Positions 42,037 to 51,269 of a DNA stretch of 51,295 bases are shown piece by piece. The position numbers and the translations under genes are program-made. The DNA is from an uncultured Acholeplasmataceae bacterium (lineage in GTDB: Bacteria > Bacillota_I > Bacilli_A > RF39 > UBA660). Positions within the stretch are counted from its first letter, which is position 1. Every line of letters starts with the position of its first letter. A model generated the notes under the pieces. The model saw only the letters and a list, made by a program, of their open reading frames with translations, did not search any database and had not been told where the DNA came from. The DNA lies in assembly GCA_905203475.1 (NCBI GenBank), contig CAJKWD010000004.1, positions 1 to 51,295 of the forward strand, given 5' to 3'.

Positions 42037-42819
42037 TATTGGATGATCAGGAAATAAGTACATAATATCATCGTAATAAGATACTTTTTCATCTTCCGTT
42101 AATAATCCATTACCATGATACAAATCATCTAATAGATACATATCCTTTGGTTCTAAATAATAGACATTTGTTTGTGCCTGATTTATTACTTCTTTTCCAT
42201 CATTTGAGCAAATTTCACACTCTGTAACAATCACTTGTTCTTTATGATCAGGATTACGATACCATTCACTGACTTCTGAAATTGTTTTTTGATTTGTTTT
42301 TAACAAACGTGATTTATAATTTTCAATGACAATGGTCTTATTCACACGATGTTGTTCATAACCATATTCATCAAATGTCGAGATAGTAACTTCTCTCTCT
42401 TCTTTCTTTTTACCATTTACATAGTAATCTTTTACTACTAATTCCTGTGGCTTTTTTGCTTGATATTCTACTTTACGAAGGATATCACCACTTTTTACTT
42501 CTAGTACTAATTTCTTTTTACTAATATAAAAACGATTACTACCTTCTTTTAATTCAAATGAAACTGGTGTCATACCATCTTCTTCCACTGTTTGAGAAAA
42601 TTTTAAACGATTTGGAATATTAGAATTATCAAAAAAATAACATTCAAAATCATGTTTAATTTTAAGACTAATACCATTATTCTTAATACTTTCTGTAATA
42701 GCTTCTAATATCGCATCTACCAAAGACAATACATTTCCTGTAGCACGATAATCTTGTGCATATCTACCAATCATCGTTTCAAAAAAACGTTCACTTAATT
42801 GAATTGCTTTCTTTTCCAT
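42019..42819 (-). CDS. uncharacterised 266-residue protein
   Basis: Not recognised. Soluble, no signal or membrane segment, N-terminal helical part (about 1-45) followed by a strand-rich, Lys/Glu-rich body. The two Cys pairs do not form an evident zinc site (CEICS near 205 is the only close pair). The ATG at 42819 has GGGTGGGG upstream; a TTG one codon earlier is less likely. It has its own promoter, whose -35 lies in the leuS terminator loop. Confidence 0.75.
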   Translation of the reverse strand: MEKKAIQLSERFFETMIGRYAQDYRATGNVLSLVDAILEAITESIKNNGISLKIKHDFECYFFDNSNIPNRLKFSQTVEEDGMTPVSFELKEGSNRFYISKKKLVLEVKSGDILRKVEYQAKKPQELVVKDYYVNGKKKEEREVTISTFDEYGYEQHRVNKTIVIENYKSRLLKTNQKTISEVSEWYRNPDHKEQVIVTECEICSNDGKEVINQAQTNVYYLEPKDMYLLDDLYHGNGLLTEDEKVSYYDDIMYLFPDHPIKELKK

Positions 42820-42833
42820 CAAACCCCACCCTT

Positions 42834-42861
42834 CTTATAAAACTGAAAAAGTATATGTCAA
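42834..42861 (-). promoter_or_regulatory. promoter of the 266-residue protein gene, -35 in the leuS terminator
   Basis: TTGACA (42856-42861), 16 bp, TATAAG (42834-42839). Confidence 0.55.
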
Positions 42862-42871
42862 AGACATATAC
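42846..42871 (-). terminator. leuS terminator
   Basis: GTATATGTC/GACATATAC (42851-42859, 42863-42871), 3-nt loop, flanking A-T pairs and T run. Confidence 0.88.
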
Positions 42872-42874
42872 TTT

Positions 42875-45271
42875 CTATTTTACTACAATATTCACTAATT
42901 TAGAAGGAATTGTGATAACTTTTACAATTTCTTTTCCTTCGACATTTTTTTTCACATTATCAATACTCATAGCTAAGCTTTCCATTTCTTCTTTTGAGGC
43001 ATTTGTATTTACTTCTATTTTTCCTCTTACTTTACCATTTACTTGTACAACCATTGTATAAGTATCTTCTACTAATTTACTTTCATCATAAGTTGGCCAT
43101 GCTTCATAAGTAATTGTATTTTCATGTCCTAATGATTCATGCCAAATTTCCTCCGTAATATGAGGTGCAACTGGATTTAATAACTTCATAAATCCTTCAG
43201 CATATTCCCAAGGAATAAATTTCTCTTTATATAAAGCATTGACAAAAATCATCATTTGACTAATTGCAGTATTGAAGTTTAATGTTTCATAATCATTTGT
43301 CACTTTCTTAACAGTAGCGTGATAAATTTTTTCTAAGTTTTTATTTTCTTCTTCGCGAATACGACGTTCTTCAGCAAAATAACGATATACACGATCTAAA
43401 AATCTTCTAGCTCCTTCAACACCTTTTGTATCCCATGGTTTACTTGCTTCTAATGGTCCCATAAACATTTCATAAACACGAAGTGTATCTGCTCCATACT
43501 CTTTTACAATATCATCTGGATTAATAACATTACCACGAGATTTACTCATCTTTTCTCCATTAGAACCTAAAATCATTCCTTGATGACGTAATTTTTGGAA
43601 CGGTTCTTCCACTGGAACAATTCCTTTGTCATATAGATAATGATTCCAAAATCTAGAATATAGTAAATGTCCTACTGCATGTTCTGGACCACCTACATAT
43701 AAATCGACTGGCATCCAATGCTCTAATAATTTTTTATCAGCAATTTCATGTTCGTTATTTGGATCAATATATCTTAAGAAATACCAACTAGAACCAGCAC
43801 TTCCTGGCATAGTAGATGTTTCTCTTTTGGCTTTCTTTCCATCTACGGTTACATGTACCCAATCAGTTGCTTTTTCAAGTGGTGAATCACCATTTTTACT
43901 TGGACGATAATCTTCTAATTCTGGAAGTACAAGTGGAAGTTCAGAATCATCTAATGCTTTCATACTACCATCTTCAAAATGAACAATTGGAATCGGTTCT
44001 CCCCAATATCTTTGACGAGCAAAAATCCAATCACGAATGTGATAATTAATTTGTTTTTTACCAACATGGTGTTCTTCTAACCAAGCAATCATTTGATCAA
44101 TTGCTTCTTGTTTACCAAGTCCATTTAAGAATTCAGAATTAATATGTACTCCATCTTCGGTGAAAGCTTCTTTAGAAATATCTCCACCTTCTAATACTTG
44201 AATAATTGGAATATCAAATTTCTTAGCAAATTCATAATCTCTTGTATCATGAGCAGGCACTGCCATAATTGCTCCTGTTCCATAACCTGCTAATACATAA
44301 TCACTAATCCAAATTGGAATTTCTTTTCCATTGACTGGATTAATCGCATATGCTCCAGTAAATACACCTGTTTTTTCTTTATTTAATTCTGTTCTCTCTA
44401 AGTCAGATTTTTTCGCACATTCTAACTTATAAGCATTTACTTGTTCTTTTTGTTCTTCTGTTGTAATACGATCGACATATTCATGTTCTGGAGCCATAAC
44501 ACAATAAGTAGCCCCAAACAATGTATCTGGTCTTGTTGTAAATACTGTAAATGTAAGATCTGTGTGCGCTATTTTAAAATCGACATGAGCTCCTACTGAT
44601 TTACCAATCCAATTCTTCTGCATTTCTTTTGTTGATTCTGGCCAATCGATCTTCTCTAATCCTTCTAGTAATTTTTCTGCATATTTCGGAATGGTTAATA
44701 CCCATTGTCTCATATTCTTACGAATAACAGGATACCCTCCACGTTCACTTTTTCCATCAATCACTTCATCATTGGCAAGTACAGTTCCTAATTCTTCACA
44801 CCAATTCACTGGCATATCTACACATTTCGCATATCCATCTTCATATAGTTGTTTAAAAATCCATTGTGTCCACTTATAAAACTTAGGATCAGCAGTAGAT
44901 ACTTCTTTACTCCAATCATAAGAGAACCCTAACATTTTTAATTGACGTTTAAATGTCTGAATATTATTCTCTGTAAAGCCTGCTGGATGATTTCCTGTAT
45001 TAATCGCATATTGTTCTGCTGGAAGTCCAAAAGCATCCCATCCCATTGGATGAAGTACATTAAATCCTTTCATACGTTTATAACGAGAAATAATATCTGT
45101 AGCAGTATATCCCTCTGGATGGCCTACATGAAGTCCTTGTCCTGATGGATATGGAAACATATCCAAACAATAAAACTTAGGTTTAGAAAAATCCCATACA
45201 TCTGTTTTAAAAGTCTCATGTTCATCCCAATATTTTTGCCATTTTTCTTCTACTTTTCTTGCTTCATACAT
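42875..45271 (-). CDS. leuS: leucyl-tRNA synthetase
   Basis: Class I synthetase charging tRNA(Leu). 798 residues with the HIGH variant HVGHPEGYTATD (about 48-59), the CP1 editing region with TTRPDTLFGATY, the signature MSKSRGN (KMSKS loop, near 585) and the tRNA-binding C-terminus. Length is normal. GGAGGGAAAGA lies ahead of the ATG. A small membrane gene and a T-box leader with a Leu-type specifier precede it, so leucine starvation should raise its expression. Confidence 0.97.
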   Translation of the reverse strand: MYEARKVEEKWQKYWDEHETFKTDVWDFSKPKFYCLDMFPYPSGQGLHVGHPEGYTATDIISRYKRMKGFNVLHPMGWDAFGLPAEQYAINTGNHPAGFTENNIQTFKRQLKMLGFSYDWSKEVSTADPKFYKWTQWIFKQLYEDGYAKCVDMPVNWCEELGTVLANDEVIDGKSERGGYPVIRKNMRQWVLTIPKYAEKLLEGLEKIDWPESTKEMQKNWIGKSVGAHVDFKIAHTDLTFTVFTTRPDTLFGATYCVMAPEHEYVDRITTEEQKEQVNAYKLECAKKSDLERTELNKEKTGVFTGAYAINPVNGKEIPIWISDYVLAGYGTGAIMAVPAHDTRDYEFAKKFDIPIIQVLEGGDISKEAFTEDGVHINSEFLNGLGKQEAIDQMIAWLEEHHVGKKQINYHIRDWIFARQRYWGEPIPIVHFEDGSMKALDDSELPLVLPELEDYRPSKNGDSPLEKATDWVHVTVDGKKAKRETSTMPGSAGSSWYFLRYIDPNNEHEIADKKLLEHWMPVDLYVGGPEHAVGHLLYSRFWNHYLYDKGIVPVEEPFQKLRHQGMILGSNGEKMSKSRGNVINPDDIVKEYGADTLRVYEMFMGPLEASKPWDTKGVEGARRFLDRVYRYFAEERRIREEENKNLEKIYHATVKKVTNDYETLNFNTAISQMMIFVNALYKEKFIPWEYAEGFMKLLNPVAPHITEEIWHESLGHENTITYEAWPTYDESKLVEDTYTMVVQVNGKVRGKIEVNTNASKEEMESLAMSIDNVKKNVEGKEIVKVITIPSKLVNIVVK

Positions 45272-45272
45272 A

Positions 45273-45620
45273 TTACATCTTTCCCTCCTGTTTTTTTAAA
45301 TAATGTCCTAATAAACTATAACTAATTAAAATCATAAACAATAAAATGAAAAAACCTGCTACAAATTGTAAAATCCAATTTGGAAATAAACATGCAAGTG
45401 CTGCCGTAATACATATATCTAATGTATTAACAATAAGTACTGTACGAGCTAATTTCTTAAACTCAAACTTTTTTATATTTACTTTATATTTATTTTCTAA
45501 TAAGCGAATTTCTACACTATTTTTATATGCTTCTAATCTCTTCTTACTATTTAAAATCATAAGTGCATATACACCATATACAAGTGCAAATGTAAATACA
45601 AACAAAATAATATCTTCCAA
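45273..45620 (-). CDS. small multi-pass membrane protein under the Leu T-box
   Basis: 115 residues with about three membrane segments (about 4-22, 66-83 and 89-105) and a basic loop rich in Lys/Asn between the first two. I do not recognise the family. The start is a TTG at 45620, six bases after AGGAGG; an upstream ATG (45641) precedes that site and is rejected. It lies between the T-box and leuS (1 bp from the leuS start), so it is co-regulated with leuS. It might be a leucine transporter subunit or merely an accessory; unproven. Confidence 0.68.
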   Translation of the reverse strand: MEDIILFVFTFALVYGVYALMILNSKKRLEAYKNSVEIRLLENKYKVNIKKFEFKKLARTVLIVNTLDICITAALACLFPNWILQFVAGFFILLFMILISYSLLGHYLKKQEGKM

Positions 45621-45642
45621 CTTATCCCTCCTTTTATACATA

Positions 45643-45852
45643 AAAAAGTATTACTAGTTTAAGGACGGAATAACCGCGGTACCACCTTAATTCATAATAC
45701 TTTATGCACTTCACCATGTTAACGGTATGAACCGGTCATAAGACAACTCCAAAGCAAGTTCATAAAATGGATATCTGATGTTTTCACCAACCACATCTTC
45801 TCTTTGCATTCCATATTTACTACTACTCTTCTTCTCAGTTTTTTCATAAAAC
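45643..45852 (-). promoter_or_regulatory. T-box leader, probably leucine-specific
   Basis: The invariant T-box AAGGTGGTACCGCGG is at 45674-45688. It overlaps a terminator stem AAGTATTA/TAATACTT (45647-45654 with 45695-45702) followed by six T; pairing with uncharged tRNA would favour the antiterminator. In stem I a GAACTTGC stretch near 45756-45763 suggests CTT (Leu) as specifier, in accord with leuS downstream. Starts near 45852. Confidence 0.93.
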
Positions 45853-45858
45853 ACGTTT

Positions 45859-45887
45859 ATTATATTATATTTGTTCAATATATTCAA
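45859..45887 (-). promoter_or_regulatory. promoter of the T-box operon
   Basis: TTGAAT (45882-45887), 17 bp, TATAAT (45859-45864); overlaps the end of the GH31 gene. Confidence 0.7.
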
Positions 45888-48261
45888 GTAATTTTAAGAA
45901 TAAACGAACGAATTTTCTCTCTAATCCTTTTCTTCTTAATTTACGAATTTCAATTCTCTTCTTTTTAATTGGCAAATTACTAAATAGAATAGAGTCAATA
46001 ATCTCTTTCATTTCTGTTTCAATTTGTAAATCATTAATAATAGATTCAATATCATCATTAATTAAACGAAGCGCATCAATTTCAATATCTTTTCCTTTAC
46101 AGTTAATAGTTAATTGACCAATGGTTGGAACATCTTTTACTTCTACAATAAAATCCGTTCCCTCAATCCAAGAATTAGATTTAATTTGTCCATCATTGAA
46201 AAATACTACAACATCATCTGCTTGTTTTGTATTACGGAAACGAATTTTATAGTTTCGTTTCTCAGGAATAATACCACTCTTACCTTCAATGGCACGAATA
46301 ATTACCGTATAGTTATTTGGTAAGTAGTTATAATCAATCGATGTTAATAAATAATATCCTTGACGATATAAATCGCTAACACCATCATCTTCATATAAAT
46401 TATATTGATTATTTTTACCAGGGAAGATATGTATTTCCATATCTTTTGGTGGTGTTGTATCATTCATATTTTCATGTGTTCCAAATGGAATAATAGACCC
46501 TGACTTGGCAAACACAGGATAATCTTCATCTTTAAAGAAGGATACATATTTCTTGCCACCTGGAAATTTCTTACCAGTCATAAAGTCATACCAAGTACCA
46601 TTTGGCATATAAAATTTATGAATTACACGATTCATTAAGTATTCTTTCTTAGATATAATTGGACAAACAAATAACTCTGTTCCAAAGAAATATTCGTTTT
46701 TATAAAGATCATCATCATATAATTCTGGCATTTGATAATAGATTGGTTGAACAATTGGCATACCATACTTAGAATATTTATAACTTTCCGCATATAAATA
46801 AGGAATTAAACGATGACGTAATTGTAAATAATCTTTGGCAATACGATAAGTTTTAACACTCCAACGCCATGGTTCTCTTTTATAATATTTACCAGTTTCA
46901 CTACCTAATTTTAAAATAGGGCTAAATGTTCCTAGTTGAACGAATCGAGTATATAATTCATTGTCTTCAATTCCTTTATAATATCCTCCAATATCATGGC
47001 TCCAGAAAGAAACACCAATATTAGAAGCACTTGCATTATAAAGTGGAACTTTCTTTAAGGTATCCCAGCTAACAATCGTTTTTCCTGAATATAAAACAGG
47101 ATAACGATGTGGCGCTAAATTGGTATTACGAGAAAGCACCATTGGACGACGTTTGAAATTACGTCTCATATCATAGAAGTGATAATGTTGTAATAATCTC
47201 AAATCATTTAATCGTTTCATATCAGCCATATCTAAGAAATAGAAATCAATTCCCATATTATCAAGTGGATGAATTAAGATTTTTAAATAGACATCGATAA
47301 ATTTAGAATCAAACATTTGAAATGGAATTCTTCCCTTTTCATCCGCTCTAAGATATTCAATTACTTTTCCATAGTTATTTTCATAATCGTAAATAGAATC
47401 AAAGCCATTTAAAGTAAGTCCTAAACGAATCCCTTTTGAGTGTAAAAACTGAACCATTGACTCTGGTTTTGGAAAACGATCTGGTTGAAAAGAAAAACCT
47501 GCATATTTTTTATTCTTTTCATCTTGTTTATGCCAATCTTTATTTAATAATAAAATAGATAGAGGAATATCATTATCATCAAATTCCTGTACTAACTCTT
47601 CTACCTGTTTTTCATCATAACTCACATTACGACTCCACCAGTTTCCAAGAGCATATCGTGGTACTAAAGATGGAAAACCCGTTAATCCAAAATAATCTTT
47701 TAAACAAAGAGCAAAATCTTTTAAATAAAAGAAAGCATAAATATCAATCCCTTTTGTCGTTCTCTCTGTTAATGTTCCTCCATCTTCGATTACTAAGCCA
47801 TTAGAATCATCAATGGTAGCAAAACCATCGGCAGAATAAAGACCTTTCCCAAACTTCTCATCCGTATCCATACTAATTCCTGGTGCACCATAATTACGTA
47901 CTTCAGGATGACCATAATTCCAAATACGATCACTATTTATTAGATTAATACGTAGATTTCCAATTGGATTCATTTTAGAACCAGCAAATGGTCTATTTTT
48001 TAAATAAAATAATTGGAAATATTTCGTAGAAATTTCTAATGATACTGCATCTTCTTTAAATTGAAATTTAGGAAGTGGAAAACTACGATTAATAACCATC
48101 TCGGTTAGGCGATCTTCAAACTTACCATCTTCTTGATATTCTAAACGTACAAGACGTTCTGTTAAGACAGTAATACGATACTTTTCTCCTTGAAAAATAG
48201 CTTTTTGATTCGCAACTCCTTTTGTTTTATCAAATTCAAATTGACTACCTAATGGATACAT
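45865..48261 (-). CDS. GH31-family glycoside hydrolase, acid/base residue altered
   Basis: 798 residues of glycoside hydrolase family 31, which includes alpha-glucosidases and alpha-xylosidases. N-terminal beta-sandwich, catalytic barrel (about 200-540), C-terminal beta domains. The nucleophile Asp is kept in YFLDMADM (Asp344) and the FWSHDIGG stretch (about 419-426) is typical. The acid/base Asp of the usual SGDT or GDN motif is replaced: YSGKTIVSWDTL has Lys394. Either the enzyme uses another acid or it is not a normal retaining glycosidase. No signal peptide, so cytosolic. GGGGGGA precedes the ATG; pyk starts 13 bp upstream, so they may be cotranscribed. Substrate unknown. Confidence 0.83.
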   Translation of the reverse strand: MYPLGSQFEFDKTKGVANQKAIFQGEKYRITVLTERLVRLEYQEDGKFEDRLTEMVINRSFPLPKFQFKEDAVSLEISTKYFQLFYLKNRPFAGSKMNPIGNLRINLINSDRIWNYGHPEVRNYGAPGISMDTDEKFGKGLYSADGFATIDDSNGLVIEDGGTLTERTTKGIDIYAFFYLKDFALCLKDYFGLTGFPSLVPRYALGNWWSRNVSYDEKQVEELVQEFDDNDIPLSILLLNKDWHKQDEKNKKYAGFSFQPDRFPKPESMVQFLHSKGIRLGLTLNGFDSIYDYENNYGKVIEYLRADEKGRIPFQMFDSKFIDVYLKILIHPLDNMGIDFYFLDMADMKRLNDLRLLQHYHFYDMRRNFKRRPMVLSRNTNLAPHRYPVLYSGKTIVSWDTLKKVPLYNASASNIGVSFWSHDIGGYYKGIEDNELYTRFVQLGTFSPILKLGSETGKYYKREPWRWSVKTYRIAKDYLQLRHRLIPYLYAESYKYSKYGMPIVQPIYYQMPELYDDDLYKNEYFFGTELFVCPIISKKEYLMNRVIHKFYMPNGTWYDFMTGKKFPGGKKYVSFFKDEDYPVFAKSGSIIPFGTHENMNDTTPPKDMEIHIFPGKNNQYNLYEDDGVSDLYRQGYYLLTSIDYNYLPNNYTVIIRAIEGKSGIIPEKRNYKIRFRNTKQADDVVVFFNDGQIKSNSWIEGTDFIVEVKDVPTIGQLTINCKGKDIEIDALRLINDDIESIINDLQIETEMKEIIDSILFSNLPIKKKRIEIRKLRRKGLERKFVRLFLKLLEYIEQI

Positions 48262-48274
48262 ATGTATCCCCCCT

Positions 48275-49690
48275 TTACAATTCTTCTATTCTCATAAAAT
48301 TTGTATTCTTTACTTTTTTAAATGGATAACCACCTGTAATAATCACTCTATCATGTTCCTTCGTATCCATAAATTTTTTTAACACATCTAATGATTCACT
48401 CATCATCTTATCAAATGAAGTAAATTCTTCTATTCTGACACCATATACTCCAAAATACAAAGATAATTGTTTAATAACAGCTTCATCTTCTGATAAAGCA
48501 ATAATTGGACAAACTGGTCTAAAACGGCTAATACGACGGGCTGTATATCCAGATACTGTAGGAGTAACAATCGCAACACATTTCAAACGATTTGCTGTAG
48601 TCGCAACACTGTATGCTAGAGAACCAGTAATCCCCTCTTCTTCTGTACGCATTGCATTATCTAATAATTCAAAATATGGAATATCTTCCTCAGAAGTTTC
48701 AATCACCTTTTCCATCATTGTTAATGCCTCAATTGGATATTTACCAATCGTTGTTTCACCACATAACACAACTGCATCTACTCCATCTAACACTGCATTG
48801 GCAATATCAGATACTTCAGCACGTGTTGGATGATTATTATTTTCCATACTTGCTAAAAACTCCGTCGCTACTAAACTTACTTTTCCCTCATTATGACACT
48901 TATGAATAATCATTTTTTGTATACCTGGAATTCTCTCCACTGGAAGAGATACTCCTAAATCTCCTCTTGCTATTAAAATTCCATCAGATACACGAATAAT
49001 TTCATCTATTTCATCAACTGCTTCTTCAGTCTCAATCTTTGCTAAAATAGACATACGATTATCATTCATTTGAATCAATAAATCATTTACTTCTAATACA
49101 TTTTCACTACTCATTACAAAAGAAAGAGCTAAAAAATCAACTTTATGATTATGAGCATATAAAATATCTTTCTTATCTTTCTCTGTTAAAAATGGAAACT
49201 GTAATTTACAATCAGGAGAAATTACTTTCATCCCATTGATAATAGTTCCACCCTTTTCTACTTTACAAGTAATTACTTCATCACTTTTATCAATCACTTT
49301 TAAAATCACTTCATGATCTCCTAACACTAAATGAGAATTATACTTTAAATCTTCTCCCAAATGATTATAAGAAATCGATATAGCATGATTTCCTTCCACT
49401 TGTTGGTCTGCATAAACCTCAATTGCATCCCCTGTTTTTAAAGTGATCTTTTTTTCTTTTAAATGATTTACAACAAGCGTTGGACCATTCAAATCCATCA
49501 TGATAGCCACATTCGTATTTAACTCTTGATTTAAATCATTTACTTTGGTAATGATATCATCACAGAACTTCTCATCTGCATGACTCATATTAATACGAAT
49601 CACATCAAGGCCAGCCAAAATCATTTGTTTTAAAATCTTCTTATCTTGACTAGCAGGACCTATGGTTGCAACTATCTTAGTCTTATTCAT
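48275..49690 (-). CDS. pyk: pyruvate kinase
   Basis: Last glycolytic step: phosphoenolpyruvate plus ADP to pyruvate plus ATP. 471 residues (no extra PEP-utiliser domain as in Bacillus). KIVATIGPAS and RINMSHA near the start, catalytic Lys in AKIETEEA, metal ligand in ARGDLGVSLP, PTRAEVSDIANAVLDG and GETTIGKYPIEA. The usual DTKGPEIR reads DLNGPTLV and ATQML reads ATEFL, so it is a divergent member. The ATG at 49690 has GGTGAT at 3 nt; a -10 TATAAT (49708-49713, preceded by TGG) is close upstream. Confidence 0.93.
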   Translation of the reverse strand: MNKTKIVATIGPASQDKKILKQMILAGLDVIRINMSHADEKFCDDIITKVNDLNQELNTNVAIMMDLNGPTLVVNHLKEKKITLKTGDAIEVYADQQVEGNHAISISYNHLGEDLKYNSHLVLGDHEVILKVIDKSDEVITCKVEKGGTIINGMKVISPDCKLQFPFLTEKDKKDILYAHNHKVDFLALSFVMSSENVLEVNDLLIQMNDNRMSILAKIETEEAVDEIDEIIRVSDGILIARGDLGVSLPVERIPGIQKMIIHKCHNEGKVSLVATEFLASMENNNHPTRAEVSDIANAVLDGVDAVVLCGETTIGKYPIEALTMMEKVIETSEEDIPYFELLDNAMRTEEEGITGSLAYSVATTANRLKCVAIVTPTVSGYTARRISRFRPVCPIIALSEDEAVIKQLSLYFGVYGVRIEEFTSFDKMMSESLDVLKKFMDTKEHDRVIITGGYPFKKVKNTNFMRIEEL

Positions 49691-49707
49691 AGTATCACCT
49701 ATCATAC

Positions 49708-49713
49708 ATTATA
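49708..49713 (-). promoter_or_regulatory. -10 box of pyk
   Basis: TGGTATAAT is an extended -10; no -35 at a usual distance. Confidence 0.5.
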
Positions 49714-49761
49714 CCAATTTTTTCAAGTTTTTGGTAGTATTTCTCCAAAATAAGTGTAAAC

Positions 49762-49786
49762 AAAAAGAGAGAATTTTACTTCTCTC
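49762..49786 (-). terminator. terminator of the surface protein gene
   Basis: GAGAGAA/TTCTCTC (49767-49773, 49780-49786), 6-nt loop, short T run; abuts the stop. Confidence 0.8.
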
Positions 49787-51269
49787 ATGCGATTATGTAT
49801 GGATTTCCTTTTGTTCCATCTCCTCCTGTAATTTCGATATCTGATTTCAAATAGAGAACTGGACGCGCCCCATTAATGAAGTCATAGTCCGCACTGCCGT
49901 TACCGAATATGCCAACACCCTGACCGAACGCCACATTCCAGACATGGTTCGAGCGGTCACCAGACTCCGCAGAAAACGCATTCATTGTCCAGTACCCTAT
50001 TGCTCCTAATTCTTCATTAATTGATGACATTGTTGTTAAATATGACCCACATGTTTCTTGTGGTACTTCTTGCATGAATGCATTCAATTCATCTGTTGCT
50101 GAGGTGCATGCGGTATTGGTACTTGCTTTTAATAAATCACTGACATTCACGAGTCCTACATTTCCTGTCCACTGATACATCTTTTCTCCAGTGATATTCT
50201 TTGCGATACTATCATTTCCACTTTCATCTAACCATTGCACACTCCCTATATTAAAAGCATGGCTTTGCATTTGTGTTTTGGCTGTTCCATTTAATGTTGG
50301 ATAGTATGTATTATTTAAATATTCTTTGATACTGGAATCCTCTGTTACTGTTCCACTATACTTTCCATCTGGTGTTTGGAAGGTTCCACTTACTGCTGCG
50401 AAGACTCCACAACCTCTGCTTGGATGTGTACAATATGTATTATTTTCTGTTGTTCTATGATTAGCTTCATCATATGCCATAAATGTATATCCTTCATTTT
50501 GTGGTAGTAATTCATCTCTTACTATCTTATAAGTTCCATCTGTTTCTTTCGCTACAATTCTCCATAGTTCATTATTGAACTGGATATAGTTATTTGGTTC
50601 ACTTCCTCTGTAGATATATCTTCCTGTTTCATATTGGTCTTCATAGAGTCCATCTCCACTTGTTACGACTTCTACATTCTGTCCACCAATACTTTCTCCT
50701 TCTCCTGGTTTTGGTGGTAATGGTACTCCATTATCACTTTGTTCATATGTTAATGTGATTTCTATTTCTTTTTGCATATTTGTCTCACTAAAATCTACAC
50801 TGGCATCCCAATATACTTTTACTTGGAATGTTTTAGATTCAGTTGCAAGTAGTGGATCTCCTACTTCGATATTTTCAACACTCACTTTAATTGCTTTAGG
50901 GTCTTGGTTGTTATTTTCTTTTACTCCATCTATACTAGATAATACGGCATCCAAATCTCCTTGGTTCTCTACAACGACATCATATGTTGCACTGGCTCCT
51001 GGTTGTGTTAGATTGACATCTAATGTCAGTGTTGTTTGATCTGTTATTTCTTTTCTCGTTGTAGTTGCATTGTTCATTTCCTTTTCTTCTGCACTTGTAA
51101 ACAGTATCTTCCAATTAGATGTAATCTGGGCTGTTCCATTAATATCTAATTGTTGACTTAATACTGCATACCCAATTTCTAACATTAGAAAGATAGCGAT
51201 ACATAAACTACCCACTAGAAAATATTTCTTATGTTCTGAATTCATTCTCTTTCTTTCTACTTTTCTCAT
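49785..51269 (-). CDS. surface protein with N-terminal TasA-like domain and variable-looking C-terminus
   Basis: 494 residues. Signal/anchor helix (about 15-35), then GYAVLSQQLDINGTAQI and an immunoglobulin-like part resembling SipW/TasA-processed proteins (about 35-185), a Pro/Gly linker (near 190), and a C-terminal part (about 205-494) ending in GARPVLYLKSDIEITGGDG, as in FGE/DUF6273-like domains. Four Cys in the last part may pair. Codons of the final region (plus-strand 49858-49995) are unusually GC-rich and C-ending, unlike the rest of the gene. AAGGAGT precedes the ATG. Function is likely surface binding; ligand unknown. Confidence 0.8.
   Translation of the reverse strand: MRKVERKRMNSEHKKYFLVGSLCIAIFLMLEIGYAVLSQQLDINGTAQITSNWKILFTSAEEKEMNNATTTRKEITDQTTLTLDVNLTQPGASATYDVVVENQGDLDAVLSSIDGVKENNNQDPKAIKVSVENIEVGDPLLATESKTFQVKVYWDASVDFSETNMQKEIEITLTYEQSDNGVPLPPKPGEGESIGGQNVEVVTSGDGLYEDQYETGRYIYRGSEPNNYIQFNNELWRIVAKETDGTYKIVRDELLPQNEGYTFMAYDEANHRTTENNTYCTHPSRGCGVFAAVSGTFQTPDGKYSGTVTEDSSIKEYLNNTYYPTLNGTAKTQMQSHAFNIGSVQWLDESGNDSIAKNITGEKMYQWTGNVGLVNVSDLLKASTNTACTSATDELNAFMQEVPQETCGSYLTTMSSINEELGAIGYWTMNAFSAESGDRSNHVWNVAFGQGVGIFGNGSADYDFINGARPVLYLKSDIEITGGDGTKGNPYIIA

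Noticed and set aside
45641..45657. ATG at 45641 as start of the small membrane gene
   Set aside because: The AGGAGG lies downstream of it, favouring the TTG at 45620.
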